The notes under the pieces are model-generated. The model worked only from the letters and a program-made list of their open reading frames with translations, was not told the origin of the DNA and made no database searches. Both the position numbers and the translations under genes were made by a program. 64,000 nt of DNA from Pseudomonas sp. R76 (lineage in GTDB: Bacteria > Pseudomonadota > Gammaproteobacteria > Pseudomonadales > Pseudomonadaceae), in contig NZ_CP019428.1 of the NCBI RefSeq assembly GCF_009834565.1, positions 1 to 64,000 of the forward strand, written 5' to 3'. This document shows, piece after piece, positions 30,839 through 39,713 of this stretch (within the stretch, counting starts at the first letter, position 1; each line of letters opens with the position of its first letter).

Positions 30839-31065
30839 TGACGTGCCTCCTTCAGCGAGCAACGCGCAGCAAGTCCATCAAGTACGTCCAGCGTTGCAAA
30901 ACGGTAACTGTCTATTAAGGGGCTGTTTTCTTCGGACATTTTTCGCGGCCACGCCCCCATATCCATACTGGGGATGAGGTAATAGTCCCGCACTTGTAGA
31001 TTTTCGTGCTCCATGCGCACCGCGATGGTGATGTCGGGTGTCAGGCTGTTTTCAAACCGGAGCTT
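30835..31065 (-). pseudogene. C-terminal remnant of the serine recombinase after in-frame TGA
   Basis: The frame directly after the recombinase TGA (31066-31068) stays open for 76 more codons, KLRFENSLTPDITIAVR..DYYLIPSMDMGAW..YRFATLDVLDGLAARC, with the look of conserved protein, and ends in the ATGA overlap with the first ParB-like gene. From memory, related recombinases of this type continue through a Trp at this point, so TGG to TGA is the simplest explanation. Confidence 0.7.
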
Positions 31066-32442
31066 TCAGCGAAGAGTACCTGCCAGTGTGGATTGGCAGC
31101 GCGCGATGACCACAGATGCTGTCCATTCATCGTTAATTGTCAGTAGGTCACTCTGAATATTGAGCTCGACTCCGGCACCCACATGCTTGAAGTGTTTAAC
31201 AACATCTTCAAGAACCTGCGGATGCAGCTGCCTCAGTGAGCGATTGACCTCCAAATACCTATAGTCTCGCTCTGGTGTGTAGCCGATGAGCGTATAGGCA
31301 CGTAAAAGGCCGCCGAAACGATTTATATAGGTCGTGCTGGAGGGCATGTTGTCTTGGTCATCGATGAGCATCCCGGACAACGAGCCCGCTCGCCGTAACA
31401 GTGTGCGAAGCAGCTCTAGCAGTTGTGCATCGTCCAAGCGGCGTGAGCGTTGCAAGATGATTTCGCGAACGGCTGCAAACACCTCCAGTGAGACAATTCC
31501 CGGGAACGCCCCATCGCATCGGACCCACTTTTCGGGTGGGTTGCGGCTGATACGTTTACGTAGCTTGGAGGACGTTTTGTTGTAGACGTTGTTACCTATA
31601 TATTTCTCGTTGGTCAGCACTTGGTGCACGCTACCTCTACTCCAGGGGCGCTCGAAATCGGTAATCAGCCCTCCGGCGTTCAGTGCATCGGCAATTTCGT
31701 GCTCACTCATCCCGTTGTGGATGAACTGGTGATAGATGTGTTGAACCACCTCGATTTCGGTTTCGGGTCCCGGAATTAAGATAACCCTGTCGGTCTGAAG
31801 ACTTTTCTGTTGGCCTCGCGACAGTTCTGCCTTGAATTCACTTTTCTCATCGATCAAAGCGCGGCGCAATCCATATCCTGCCGGGCCGCCTTGATGAAAA
31901 CCTTTTTCAACGAGGCGGCACTGACCAGCGAAGACTTTTTGGGAAAGCTCTCGGCTGTACTCCCCCGCCATGGATCGTTTGATACCTTTGTAAATGGTTG
32001 CTAGAGGCGAGCCGTCGTTTTCAAATGGCTCTGCGCAATACACCACGTTGATGCCGGAGCTGGTGCAAAGGTATTCATAGTGGGCACTCTCGTCCGTGTT
32101 CTGAAAGCGTCCCCAACGACTGACGTCATAGACAAGAATCACCTGATACTGGGTATGTCCGGCCTGGACGTCGTCAAGCAATCGGCGCAGAGCATCACGG
32201 CCGCCGATATCTAGGCCACTTTTCCCGTCGTCTTGGTAAGTTGTGACGATTTTCATGCCGTGGCTCATGGCGTAAGCATGAATGGCTGCTGATTGGTTTT
32301 CCGTGGAGTAGCGTTGGTGATCAGTAGACATGCGAACGTACTCCGCAGCTGGCACCAAGCTGTCAGAGCAGTCAGTTGAATCTGTTCGCATGGATGGAGA
32401 GGACAAGTAGGCCTCCTCTAGACCAGAGAAGGTCTGGCCCAT
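31066..32442 (-). CDS. Large serine recombinase, probably truncated by a nonsense codon
   Basis: A 458-residue resolvase/invertase-type recombinase. The catalytic serine is in EYVRMSTDHQRYSTENQ; YDVSRWGRF and the active-site arginines around SMAGEYSRELS follow, then the recombinase domain (GGPAGYGLRR, ALNAGG, TNEKYIGNNVYNK). It probably lost about 77 C-terminal residues through an in-frame TGA (see 30835-31065). The first ATG at 32442 has no clear ribosome site; 32391 is an alternative. The catalytic and DNA-binding parts are complete. Confidence 0.85.
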   Translation of the reverse strand: MGQTFSGLEEAYLSSPSMRTDSTDCSDSLVPAAEYVRMSTDHQRYSTENQSAAIHAYAMSHGMKIVTTYQDDGKSGLDIGGRDALRRLLDDVQAGHTQYQVILVYDVSRWGRFQNTDESAHYEYLCTSSGINVVYCAEPFENDGSPLATIYKGIKRSMAGEYSRELSQKVFAGQCRLVEKGFHQGGPAGYGLRRALIDEKSEFKAELSRGQQKSLQTDRVILIPGPETEIEVVQHIYHQFIHNGMSEHEIADALNAGGLITDFERPWSRGSVHQVLTNEKYIGNNVYNKTSSKLRKRISRNPPEKWVRCDGAFPGIVSLEVFAAVREIILQRSRRLDDAQLLELLRTLLRRAGSLSGMLIDDQDNMPSSTTYINRFGGLLRAYTLIGYTPERDYRYLEVNRSLRQLHPQVLEDVVKHFKHVGAGVELNIQSDLLTINDEWTASVVIARCQSTLAGTLR

Positions 32443-32747
32443 TCGACTTAGTCTAGCGATGCGTTGTTACGAGATGGTGACGAGTCCAGAGCATCTGGCT
32501 GAGTCGCCCCTAGTTTCTTAGTCACAACCTAATCTCACCACGGCCGCAACCAACGGCTGCTTCTGGCAGATTCTGCCTATCATGGTTGCTGGGAGATCAA
32601 ATCCGTTGCAAATGGCTGGTTAGATCGATTGCAAATGAGTCGTCAAGTCAGTGCAAATGACCAGGTGTCAGCGGATCTGAAGAAGTCTCTTCAGCCAACG
32701 GCGTGTTCAGCTAGTCTTCCAGCACCAGTTACTTAAGGACTCTCCCC
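32443..32747. other. Intergenic segment upstream of recombinase
   Basis: About 300 bases holding the upstream region of the recombinase gene, with two TGCAAATG(G/A) repeats near 32608 and 32628. No gene is seen. Confidence 0.35.
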
Positions 32748-32959
32748 GTGCTAGAAAACTCTCAAGCCAACATAGCCAGGGCGGACGCTCTCACACAACT
32801 CCTGCACAACCAGCACGCGCTAGCAGCGGCGAAGTGACGAAATGGATCTCAGAGAACTGAGTGATAACTGTTGCCGAGAATGCAATGGGGGCCATGGATA
32901 CGCTGGACAAAAATGCACTAGCCATCATCGATGCGATTATGCACCTACGTCAGTTATAG
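32748..32959 (+). pseudogene. Decayed small gene related to 13400-13642
   Basis: Two in-register pieces, ENSQANIARADALTQLLHNQ and VAENAMGAMDTLDKNALAI, separated by a stop and a shift, then DAIMHLRQL and TAG. The layout resembles the helical protein at 13400-13642. It reads as one small gene broken by point changes. Confidence 0.5.
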
Positions 32960-33302
32960 ACATAATCTAACGCACGCCGTCCCGTTCCAGGTAGAGAAAT
33001 GATTCTGCTGTCCCGACCTTTAATTCGTCACTCGACTTGCTAGATCTGATCATTTGAAATATGGAGGGATTGTCCCGACGATATAGGAGCTCATGTTAGT
33101 CTCAGCTAGTGTAGTGCTTATTAGGTTGACGTTGTTCGGATAGAAGGTGGTTCGGTTCATTCCTTATATGCGATGGTCAGCTGTTAAGTTCTCTCTAAAA
33201 TATTTTCACATAGCCTGTGACCGACTGCTGCCCTTCCTGATAGGCATATGATCCATAACGCAGCAATAAAAGACCTGTAAAAGCAAGTCAAAACGCGCCC
33301 TG
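32960..33302. other. Intergenic segment, no gene seen
   Basis: About 340 AT-leaning bases between the decayed gene and the SagB-type dehydrogenase. Nothing recognised. Confidence 0.35.
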
Positions 33303-34379
33303 CTAAGTGCTCCTGACAGCGATTTTTGTCCACGGGAAGTGTTCTTCTTTGGGGTGGCCGAGAGCTATCGCATGAATGGCAGCCTGTTCAATTCTGTCTA
33401 ATCCTAATGCGTCCTCAATAAACTTATCCCCTAGAGCACAAGTGGGTACGCCAGCAAGATTCTCATCGGTAGCTGCAAGCAAAATGTTTTGTGCAATATG
33501 ACCAGCCTCAATCAAAACCACTCTATATGCCCCCGCATGAGGATATTTCCACATCGTCCTTTTCCAAGTGGCCACACATAGTATTATTACTGGAGCATCG
33601 TCAGCCCACTGCTGCTTTCCAAGCATATCAGAGGGCAAGACATTCAATTTGGTAACGAACTGCAATGAGCGATACAGCCCTGAATAGTGATAAATACCTT
33701 GAGACAGTCCATCAACATCGTTTGCAATTACGTAAGCTTCATAAGGATTCCTCGCTCCTCCTGATGGCGTTGTTGTCAAAGGTAGGATACCTAAGTGTTT
33801 ATGTTCTACGAAAGCTGTAACACCAAATCCAGAGTAAAGAATATTGCTAAGCTGTTGTTTATTAATAGATTGCTTTTTCCACTTTCTTATAGATCGACGC
33901 CTATACATTATGTCTAATAGCTTTGAATCCATCTCTGGTTCGGGGAGGCAAAATTCGTATTGATTTGACTCTAAAAATAATTCAGGTGAAGGAGATTCTT
34001 GGCGACGTTCTATTAAAAAATCGATACATTCCTCTGTGGTTCGATATTGAACATCCTTCGACGTAAAACAGTGAAGTCCAGCATAAACACTCCACTCCCA
34101 AGACGAGTTGTATTTCGTGTCTAACTTCTCTAATTCATCGCCTTCAACTACAAGAAGGCCCGAATCTAGAAGTTCTTTTAAACCCTCAATTGCAGAGTCG
34201 CACTCATATTCAGAAAGCATTTCACTCAGTTTGGCTACTGTGATCCAATCGTCCGCTTTAGACAATATATTAAAGCCGGAAGGGGTTAAGGTTACAGAGT
34301 TTTGAGCGATGAAATTCGTAGCCATTAAACCTTTATCGGTCCAATGCAAAACTAAGGATTTTGCACGTCTACATCTCAT
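33303..34379 (-). CDS. SagB-type FMN dehydrogenase (transposon cargo)
   Basis: A 358-residue nitroreductase-fold enzyme of the SagB/ThcOx type, which in peptide natural-product pathways oxidises azolines to azoles using FMN. Seen: N-terminal SagB-like part, RRSIRKWKKQSINKQQLSNILY, the SPSGGARN-like TPSGGARNPYEAYV motif, and EAGHIAQNILLAATDENLAGVPT. No cyclodehydratase (SagC/SagD) is adjacent. Its only neighbour is the 129-residue gene 11 bases upstream. The gene is notably AT-rich, suggesting transfer. Confidence 0.88.
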   Translation of the reverse strand: MRCRRAKSLVLHWTDKGLMATNFIAQNSVTLTPSGFNILSKADDWITVAKLSEMLSEYECDSAIEGLKELLDSGLLVVEGDELEKLDTKYNSSWEWSVYAGLHCFTSKDVQYRTTEECIDFLIERRQESPSPELFLESNQYEFCLPEPEMDSKLLDIMYRRRSIRKWKKQSINKQQLSNILYSGFGVTAFVEHKHLGILPLTTTPSGGARNPYEAYVIANDVDGLSQGIYHYSGLYRSLQFVTKLNVLPSDMLGKQQWADDAPVIILCVATWKRTMWKYPHAGAYRVVLIEAGHIAQNILLAATDENLAGVPTCALGDKFIEDALGLDRIEQAAIHAIALGHPKEEHFPWTKIAVRST

Positions 34380-34389
34380 GGATTAAACC

Positions 34390-34779
34390 CTACTTTTTAA
34401 TTTTTCGATTTGTATTAGGGTTCCATAAAATTGGGCGAGCATGACCGGGTAATCCTTTATTTGCATCATTGCCGCACATATTATAGCCCAGATGCCCATA
34501 ACCAAAAGCAACAATAGCTTTATCTACATTTTTGATAGTTGCCTCCAGCTTAATCTTCTCTTTTCCTTCAGGTAAGGCTTTAAGAGCGTCTTCGACTGAG
34601 CTTATCAAGTCATTGAGCAATTGATTTCCTTGTGTATAACGATGCACTGAAGTTTCTTTTAAATCTTTTCTTAACTCTGCCTCATCAAGTATGACAGGTT
34701 TAGATGAGTGGTACTCTACGAGCTTTTCTTCAAACTCCTCCGGGCTTAGTTTTGGATGTTTTAAGTTGTCATAGTTCAT
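34390..34779 (-). CDS. Small partner of SagB-type enzyme, possible precursor peptide
   Basis: A 129-residue protein with AAAGGAG seven bases before ATG 34779. The first 95 residues are charged and helical (LSPEEFEEKLVEYHSSKP); the end switches to GYGHLGYNMCGNDANKGLPG and a Pro/Asn/Lys-rich tail. The charged leader followed by a Gly/Asn/Cys-rich tail, next to a SagB-type enzyme, would suit a modified-peptide precursor, but it could also be an unrelated accessory protein. Confidence 0.6.
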   Translation of the reverse strand: MNYDNLKHPKLSPEEFEEKLVEYHSSKPVILDEAELRKDLKETSVHRYTQGNQLLNDLISSVEDALKALPEGKEKIKLEATIKNVDKAIVAFGYGHLGYNMCGNDANKGLPGHARPILWNPNTNRKIKK

Positions 34780-35555
34780 AAAGTTCTCCTTTCTATTTTG
34801 CACTTAACGAAAGTTTAAGAGCGGCCCTTGGAGGTCTCAGCTGGCGGAGTGAAGGATTTGAGCCCCGTGTTCCGCCGCCCTGACGCAGTAAGATCACCGC
34901 AGCAGCAAAAAAGCTGACTTCGCCGAAGCTGCGGACATACTGAGTAAGACACTTGTAGTGGTGCATGACATTATTCCAGCCCCGTTTGGCGATGCCTATA
35001 ACACCGCTTATTTACAAGCGATGCGGTGTATCGACTGACCCGCTGATATTGCGTTATCTCCTAGTTGCGAAGATTTCCTAATCTGGCAACTTATCCTAGC
35101 TTCCGCCTGCTAACTATTATTCGGCGAGATGCCGTGTCGCGATAGCGTGTCGTACACCGTACCTTTTCGTCTTGTATGCCTTTGTTCAGCTTAGAAGTGA
35201 TTGCGGCGAACGCAACACTCCTCAGAAAGAAACTCGGCATCGATGACAAGGAGCTCTGCTGTCATCCAGGTTCTGTACGAAAACCCACGAAACACAGATT
35301 TCTGTAACATTCATTGCCATTTGCGGTAATGGCGCCTTGGCGCGTCGCATGGCGCTGGCAGAATGCTGGAAGCCAGTGGGTTACTGAAGGGGGCTGAATT
35401 TCCCCCCCGTTTGAGTTTGACCTTAAAAGGCTTCGGATCTCATTGCTATCAAGCAGTGGGGCGGCGCATTATTAGAGTCATATCAATTGGATATCACCCG
35501 GTGTCTTCCCGGTGTTATAGACCATTCAGGACAGAAAAATTCAAGGGAGTGGCAC
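34780..35555. other. Intergenic segment with a possible gene fragment
   Basis: About 775 bases. A frame at 34892-35038 (KKADFAEAADILSKTLVVVH..APFGDAYNTAYLQAMRCID, stop) reads like the end of a lost gene. A 43-codon frame at 35176-35307 is weaker. The right part holds the upstream region of the five-gene operon. No intact gene. Confidence 0.4.
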
Positions 35556-36830
35556 TTGCGAATCCTTCATTTCTCGGACATCCATTTCCGCAAATCCGAG
35601 ATCAGCACCACCCAAGATCCTAATTTTCATCTGCGATCTGAGTTGGTTCGCGATGTGGTTAGCCAAAGCCAGCGATTGGGTCCCCCTGACGCAATTGTCA
35701 TCTCTGGTGACATCGCATTTGCTGGTGATCCCGCGGAGTTCGAGTTTGCTACCGAATGGCTCCGGAATCTGTGTGAAGCATGCGGCTGCTCCATGCAGTC
35801 GATTTTTGTTGTGCCCGGTAACCACGACGCTGTGCGTGAGTTGGCGGACCAGGATCTTGTTCAACTGATTCATAACCAAATTAAGCGAGCCCCGGACCCA
35901 ACCACGGAGCTGTCTAGGTACCTAAGTAACAACTCTTCAAACCGATTGCTGTATCAAAGCTTGGACAATTTCAATCAGTTCGCACTACAGTTTTTTTGCG
36001 ATCTATTGCCGCCTGAGAGAACAAGGGCTACCCGTGATTTGCCACTCAACGATGGTTCAACGCTGCGCTTGTGGGGGCTTAACACAGCAGTTCTGTCTAG
36101 CAGCCGCGACGATGAAGGAACGCTCTTCGTTGATCGGGCGAGCTTTCAAATTACCCGTGAACCAGGCGTCGTGAACATGGTAGTGGCGCACCATCATCTT
36201 TCGTGGTTGCAGCAAGGTGCCGAACTTGCTGACCACCTGAATGATGTCGCCCCTGTACAAGTTTTTGGTCATATCCATACTAACCGGGTAGAACTGAATC
36301 GTGACCATGTACGACTCACCGCCAGTGCAGCTCATCCTGATCGTAGGGAAGCTGGCTGGGAGCCTGGATACAATTTCCTGGAAATCTCCGTTGTAGGAGA
36401 ACCTGAAATGCGTAGGCTGCATATCAGGGCTCATGTCAGGATTTGGCAAACGGCTCCAGGCGGGTTTCAAGCGAAAATGGACCGGAACGCCTCAGTTTTT
36501 GAGCATTTCATCAACTTGGAACCATGGCGTTCCACCTTGGCAACCTCGGAACCGGTTTCACCAATCGAGGCGTCTATTTTTGGTAACGACGCGGCGATGT
36601 TGGTAAGTGAGCGGGGTGAAAACATGAACAATGTCCGAGCACTAGGGCTTCGTTTTTATCGGCTCTCATTCAGCAAAAAGTCAGAGATTTGCGGCCGGCT
36701 TGGACTGCTGGAAGATGAAGACATCGGGCAACCCGATCATGAGCGTTTTCGCCGAGTACTTTTACGGGCGCACGAACGCGGACAATTGGAAGATTTCGCA
36801 CAAGCTATCGTGGCCGCTGAACAAGAATGA
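35556..36830 (+). CDS. Calcineurin-like metallophosphoesterase, gene 1 of GTPase system
   Basis: A 424-residue protein starting at TTG 35556 (AAGGGAG eight bases upstream), reading MRILHFSDIHF. Metal-binding motifs are all present: SDIHF, SGDIAF, VVPGNHD, VAHHHLS and FGHIHTN. A further 130 residues follow the catalytic domain. It probably cleaves a phosphodiester (nucleotide or nucleic acid) and would be the effector of the operon. An upstream ATG at 35487 is possible but lacks a ribosome site. The next gene starts at or just after its stop. Confidence 0.85.
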   Translation: MRILHFSDIHFRKSEISTTQDPNFHLRSELVRDVVSQSQRLGPPDAIVISGDIAFAGDPAEFEFATEWLRNLCEACGCSMQSIFVVPGNHDAVRELADQDLVQLIHNQIKRAPDPTTELSRYLSNNSSNRLLYQSLDNFNQFALQFFCDLLPPERTRATRDLPLNDGSTLRLWGLNTAVLSSSRDDEGTLFVDRASFQITREPGVVNMVVAHHHLSWLQQGAELADHLNDVAPVQVFGHIHTNRVELNRDHVRLTASAAHPDRREAGWEPGYNFLEISVVGEPEMRRLHIRAHVRIWQTAPGGFQAKMDRNASVFEHFINLEPWRSTLATSEPVSPIEASIFGNDAAMLVSERGENMNNVRALGLRFYRLSFSKKSEICGRLGLLEDEDIGQPDHERFRRVLLRAHERGQLEDFAQAIVAAEQE

Positions 36831-36841
36831 ATGGAGCAGTA

Positions 36842-37912
36842 ATGTCTACTTATACCTTTGCAGATCGATATGCGCAGTCCGCCCTTTCACCCAGCGCAAC
36901 GATAATCACGTCCCGACAGACGTCGGCCGATCGGATTATCGAGAACGTTACAATCGCTCAGATTCTTGATCTAGCAGCGGCTTACTACGGCAGCCCGGAC
37001 GTCAACATGCATTGGTTCAGGGACGAATTTGCTAAAGAGGACGCAAGCTTCAGTTTGGTCAATAACGAACGTGAAATGACGGTGCTAGCTGCTCTCATTT
37101 TAGAACGGCTGGTGGATCAGGAGATGCCGGAAGTGATTTTGGCTATTGTCGCTGGTCACGTCTCAGGGCTACGGTCGCCTGCTGAAGCTGACTGGCTTCT
37201 ACATGCGACTAAGGAAGCTCTAGGATGTCTTGCAGTCACAAACCGTGAACCTGGGGTGGTTGAGGTCAAAATAAATGGGACCCATAACCCTCAGTTGAAA
37301 GGCGAAATTGCAGAACTGGCAGAGGGCGACTGGGAGGGCGTTCTCGCAGCTCTGCCGAAGATAAGGTCAGAGGCGCAGTCTTCGGACACGAATGTGGCGG
37401 TTAAAACCAGTGAAGGGTTGAAGGCGCTGAACCGGGAAGTAGAATTGCTTAGAGAAGAAAGCCAGATCCTATGGTGGCTGTTCAGCGGCTACAGCAAATC
37501 TCTGCATCGCAATTTCAATGCCCTTAATGCTCCTCAGGCGGCACTGGCCGGAGCCATAGATCTAGGCGTTCTGACCACCGCATCTCATCTTGGGCCTATC
37601 GCCGCACCTGCGATCCTTGAACGGGTCATCGCTGCCGCGAAGAAAGCGAAGGGAGTACAGTCGATTGAGCTGGCCACAGTGATTGACGGATTTAGCACTG
37701 ATGACCTTGAGCGGCTCGAGGAGTCTTCAGTAGAACCGCCGCCTCGACTCGCCCCTATTTCTACAGCCATCCGCCTGGCCAAAAATGCAGGCCCAGGGGC
37801 ATGGTATGCGCGTTTTTTAACTGAAACTGGTTTGCACTCCTCCATCAAAATCGAGCCATCGGCGCTCGCTACTCAGCTTTATTATGAACAACTGTTGGGT
37901 CAGCTGCTGTGA
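36842..37912 (+). CDS. GTPase-associated helical protein, gene 2 of GTPase system
   Basis: A 356-residue, mostly helical protein. The start at 36842 (MSTYTFADRYAQS) has GGAG five bases upstream; ATG 36827, overlapping the previous stop, is also possible. Its place before two GTPase genes, with GTGA overlap, fits the GASH (GTPase-associated system helical) component described for predicted prokaryotic conflict systems. There are no catalytic motifs I can see. Confidence 0.7.
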   Translation: MSTYTFADRYAQSALSPSATIITSRQTSADRIIENVTIAQILDLAAAYYGSPDVNMHWFRDEFAKEDASFSLVNNEREMTVLAALILERLVDQEMPEVILAIVAGHVSGLRSPAEADWLLHATKEALGCLAVTNREPGVVEVKINGTHNPQLKGEIAELAEGDWEGVLAALPKIRSEAQSSDTNVAVKTSEGLKALNREVELLREESQILWWLFSGYSKSLHRNFNALNAPQAALAGAIDLGVLTTASHLGPIAAPAILERVIAAAKKAKGVQSIELATVIDGFSTDDLERLEESSVEPPPRLAPISTAIRLAKNAGPGAWYARFLTETGLHSSIKIEPSALATQLYYEQLLGQLL

Positions 37913-38844
37913 CGGATGCGCATGATGATTCGGATGTAGACGTAGACGTCTTTGAGCAGTCCGAGGCTCAGCAGGCTCCGAGTTTAGACCCGCGTTGGGA
38001 GCTTCTTCCAGCGTCCGCGATGCTGTCACTGGAAGATGCCGATAAGCTCCTTCGATGGCGGAAAGCACGAGTCGTTACTGTGGTTGGCGAACGCAATGGT
38101 GGCAAGACGACTTTGGTGGCCCAGCTATATGAGCAATTCCTGCGCGGCCCTTTCGCACAGATGCTTTTCACGCAGAGCTGGAGCCTGCAAGGGTTCGAAA
38201 GGAAAAGCTTTCAATCCCGTGCTGAATTTGGAGCGGCGCATCCAGATACTCCGCGTACATCGGCTCAAGATGGGCTTGGCTTCTTCCATATTGCTGTTTC
38301 TGATGAAAGCAACTTAGAGCGTACAGATCTTCTGATTTCGGAGCGTGCAGGAGAGGTTTATAGAGAAGTGCGCGATAGACCAGAGCGCGCCACGGCATTG
38401 GTGGAGCTTCGCAAAGCTGGAGTAGTTGCGTTGATCCTTGATGGTGACCGTGTGGCAAAACCTCGCATGCGTGCCGGAGTATTTGCCTCGGTTCGCAATA
38501 TTGCCCGAGCACTGCTCGACTCAGGTGGCCTACATCCTCAAGCCACAATTCAGCTTGTTACCACGAAGGTCGACCTTTTTACTGGAGAGGGTGCGGCAGC
38601 TACGCTAGAAGCATTAACGGAATTTGAAGCCAACCTAGGCGCATTGTTGAATAATCGGTTCGAGTTGACGACATTTCGCATAGCTGCGCGCGATCCTTCC
38701 GGAAATGTGGCCGCAGGAAGCGGGATGGATGAGCTTCTGCGGAGCTGGATTGCTCCTCCGTCCAGCGCATACCTTGAAGAACCAGTGCTCCCTAAATTGG
38801 TGAGCGAGTTCGATCTATTTTTGACAAGGGGACGTAATGAATGA
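37909..38844 (+). CDS. Double-GTPase system, GTPase 1
   Basis: A 311-residue P-loop GTPase-like protein. G1/Walker A is GERNGGKT (G60-T67); the G3 region is DLLISERAGEVYREV; the G4-type motif is TTKVDLF. It starts with GTG 37909, overlapping the previous stop, and overlaps the next gene by four bases. Architecture matches the first GTPase of TRAFAC-class double-GTPase operons. The DxxG motif is altered to SERAGE, so hydrolysis may be unusual. Confidence 0.8.
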   Translation: MTDAHDDSDVDVDVFEQSEAQQAPSLDPRWELLPASAMLSLEDADKLLRWRKARVVTVVGERNGGKTTLVAQLYEQFLRGPFAQMLFTQSWSLQGFERKSFQSRAEFGAAHPDTPRTSAQDGLGFFHIAVSDESNLERTDLLISERAGEVYREVRDRPERATALVELRKAGVVALILDGDRVAKPRMRAGVFASVRNIARALLDSGGLHPQATIQLVTTKVDLFTGEGAAATLEALTEFEANLGALLNNRFELTTFRIAARDPSGNVAAGSGMDELLRSWIAPPSSAYLEEPVLPKLVSEFDLFLTRGRNE

Positions 38845-39713
38845 ATGCCAATTTCGTAATAATGGGGCTGCCAGCATCTGGTAAAACCACGTTCTTGGCA
38901 GCACTATGGCACCTGGTTGAGTCAGCGGAGACTGATTGCCGCCTTGTTATGGATAGCTACCGAGGCGATTTTACCTATTTGAATAGCATCGCGGATGCCT
39001 GGCGCAACTTCCAAAAAATTCCTCGAACTTCCCAAACGGGTGACACGGAAGTAACAATTTATCTCCATGACCGCGAGACCAATGCTCGTGGCACTGCGCT
39101 TTTCCCTGACCTCGCAGGAGAAATTTTTGATCTTCAAGTTGAAGAGAGACGGTGCCGACCCGAGTTCATCAAGCAAGCAGACGCAGAAGACGGAATCCTT
39201 TTTTTCATTAACGCCAATGTCAAAGAGGATGGGCTCTCTATCGTTGATTATAATTCGAGGCTGCCCCCTGAATTTAGAAGCTCTGATTTGCCAGAACTAG
39301 GGGATGTCACCACTTCAGTCGCAATGCCTGAATGGGAGCCAAAGTTTCTCCCTGCACAAGTTAGGATCGTGCAACTGCTGAGTGATCTCATAAGAGCACC
39401 ATTCACTTACCGTTCTCGCAAGCTTGCGTTATTGATATCGGCTTGGGATCTCGCTCGGGATCAAGGCCATACCCCGGATCAATGGCTAGCGCTAAACATG
39501 CCGCTTGTGCATCAGTTTTTTCGCGCGAACGGTAAATCTTTTACCTCCCGTGTGTACGGTGTTTCGGCTCAAGGTATTAATTTGGATGATGATGCAGCGG
39601 TCGATGTTGCTGCGGATATGATTCCGAGTCGGCGAATTCAAATTGTGGGGCATGATGACGGAGAGCATGACTTGACGGCTCCTCTTGTGTGGCTGATGTC
39701 GGCGGAAGAATGA
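38841..39713 (+). CDS. Double-GTPase system, GTPase 2
   Basis: A 290-residue GTPase: Walker A GLPASGKTTFL (G9-T16), G3 DLAGEIFDLQ, and a G4-like LISAWDLARD. It differs enough from GTPase 1 to be a separate family, not a recent duplicate. It overlaps both neighbours by four bases (ATGA). In predicted systems the two GTPases are thought to act together as a sensor-switch. Confidence 0.82.
   Translation: MNANFVIMGLPASGKTTFLAALWHLVESAETDCRLVMDSYRGDFTYLNSIADAWRNFQKIPRTSQTGDTEVTIYLHDRETNARGTALFPDLAGEIFDLQVEERRCRPEFIKQADAEDGILFFINANVKEDGLSIVDYNSRLPPEFRSSDLPELGDVTTSVAMPEWEPKFLPAQVRIVQLLSDLIRAPFTYRSRKLALLISAWDLARDQGHTPDQWLALNMPLVHQFFRANGKSFTSRVYGVSAQGINLDDDAAVDVAADMIPSRRIQIVGHDDGEHDLTAPLVWLMSAEE

Noticed and set aside
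30835..31020. Independent 61-residue gene between recombinase and parB-like gene
   Set aside because: It is in the same frame as the recombinase and directly continues it past one TGA; better read as its C-terminus.
35176..35307. 43-codon plus-strand frame
   Set aside because: No ribosome site, neighbour or family; kept only as a note in the intergenic entry.
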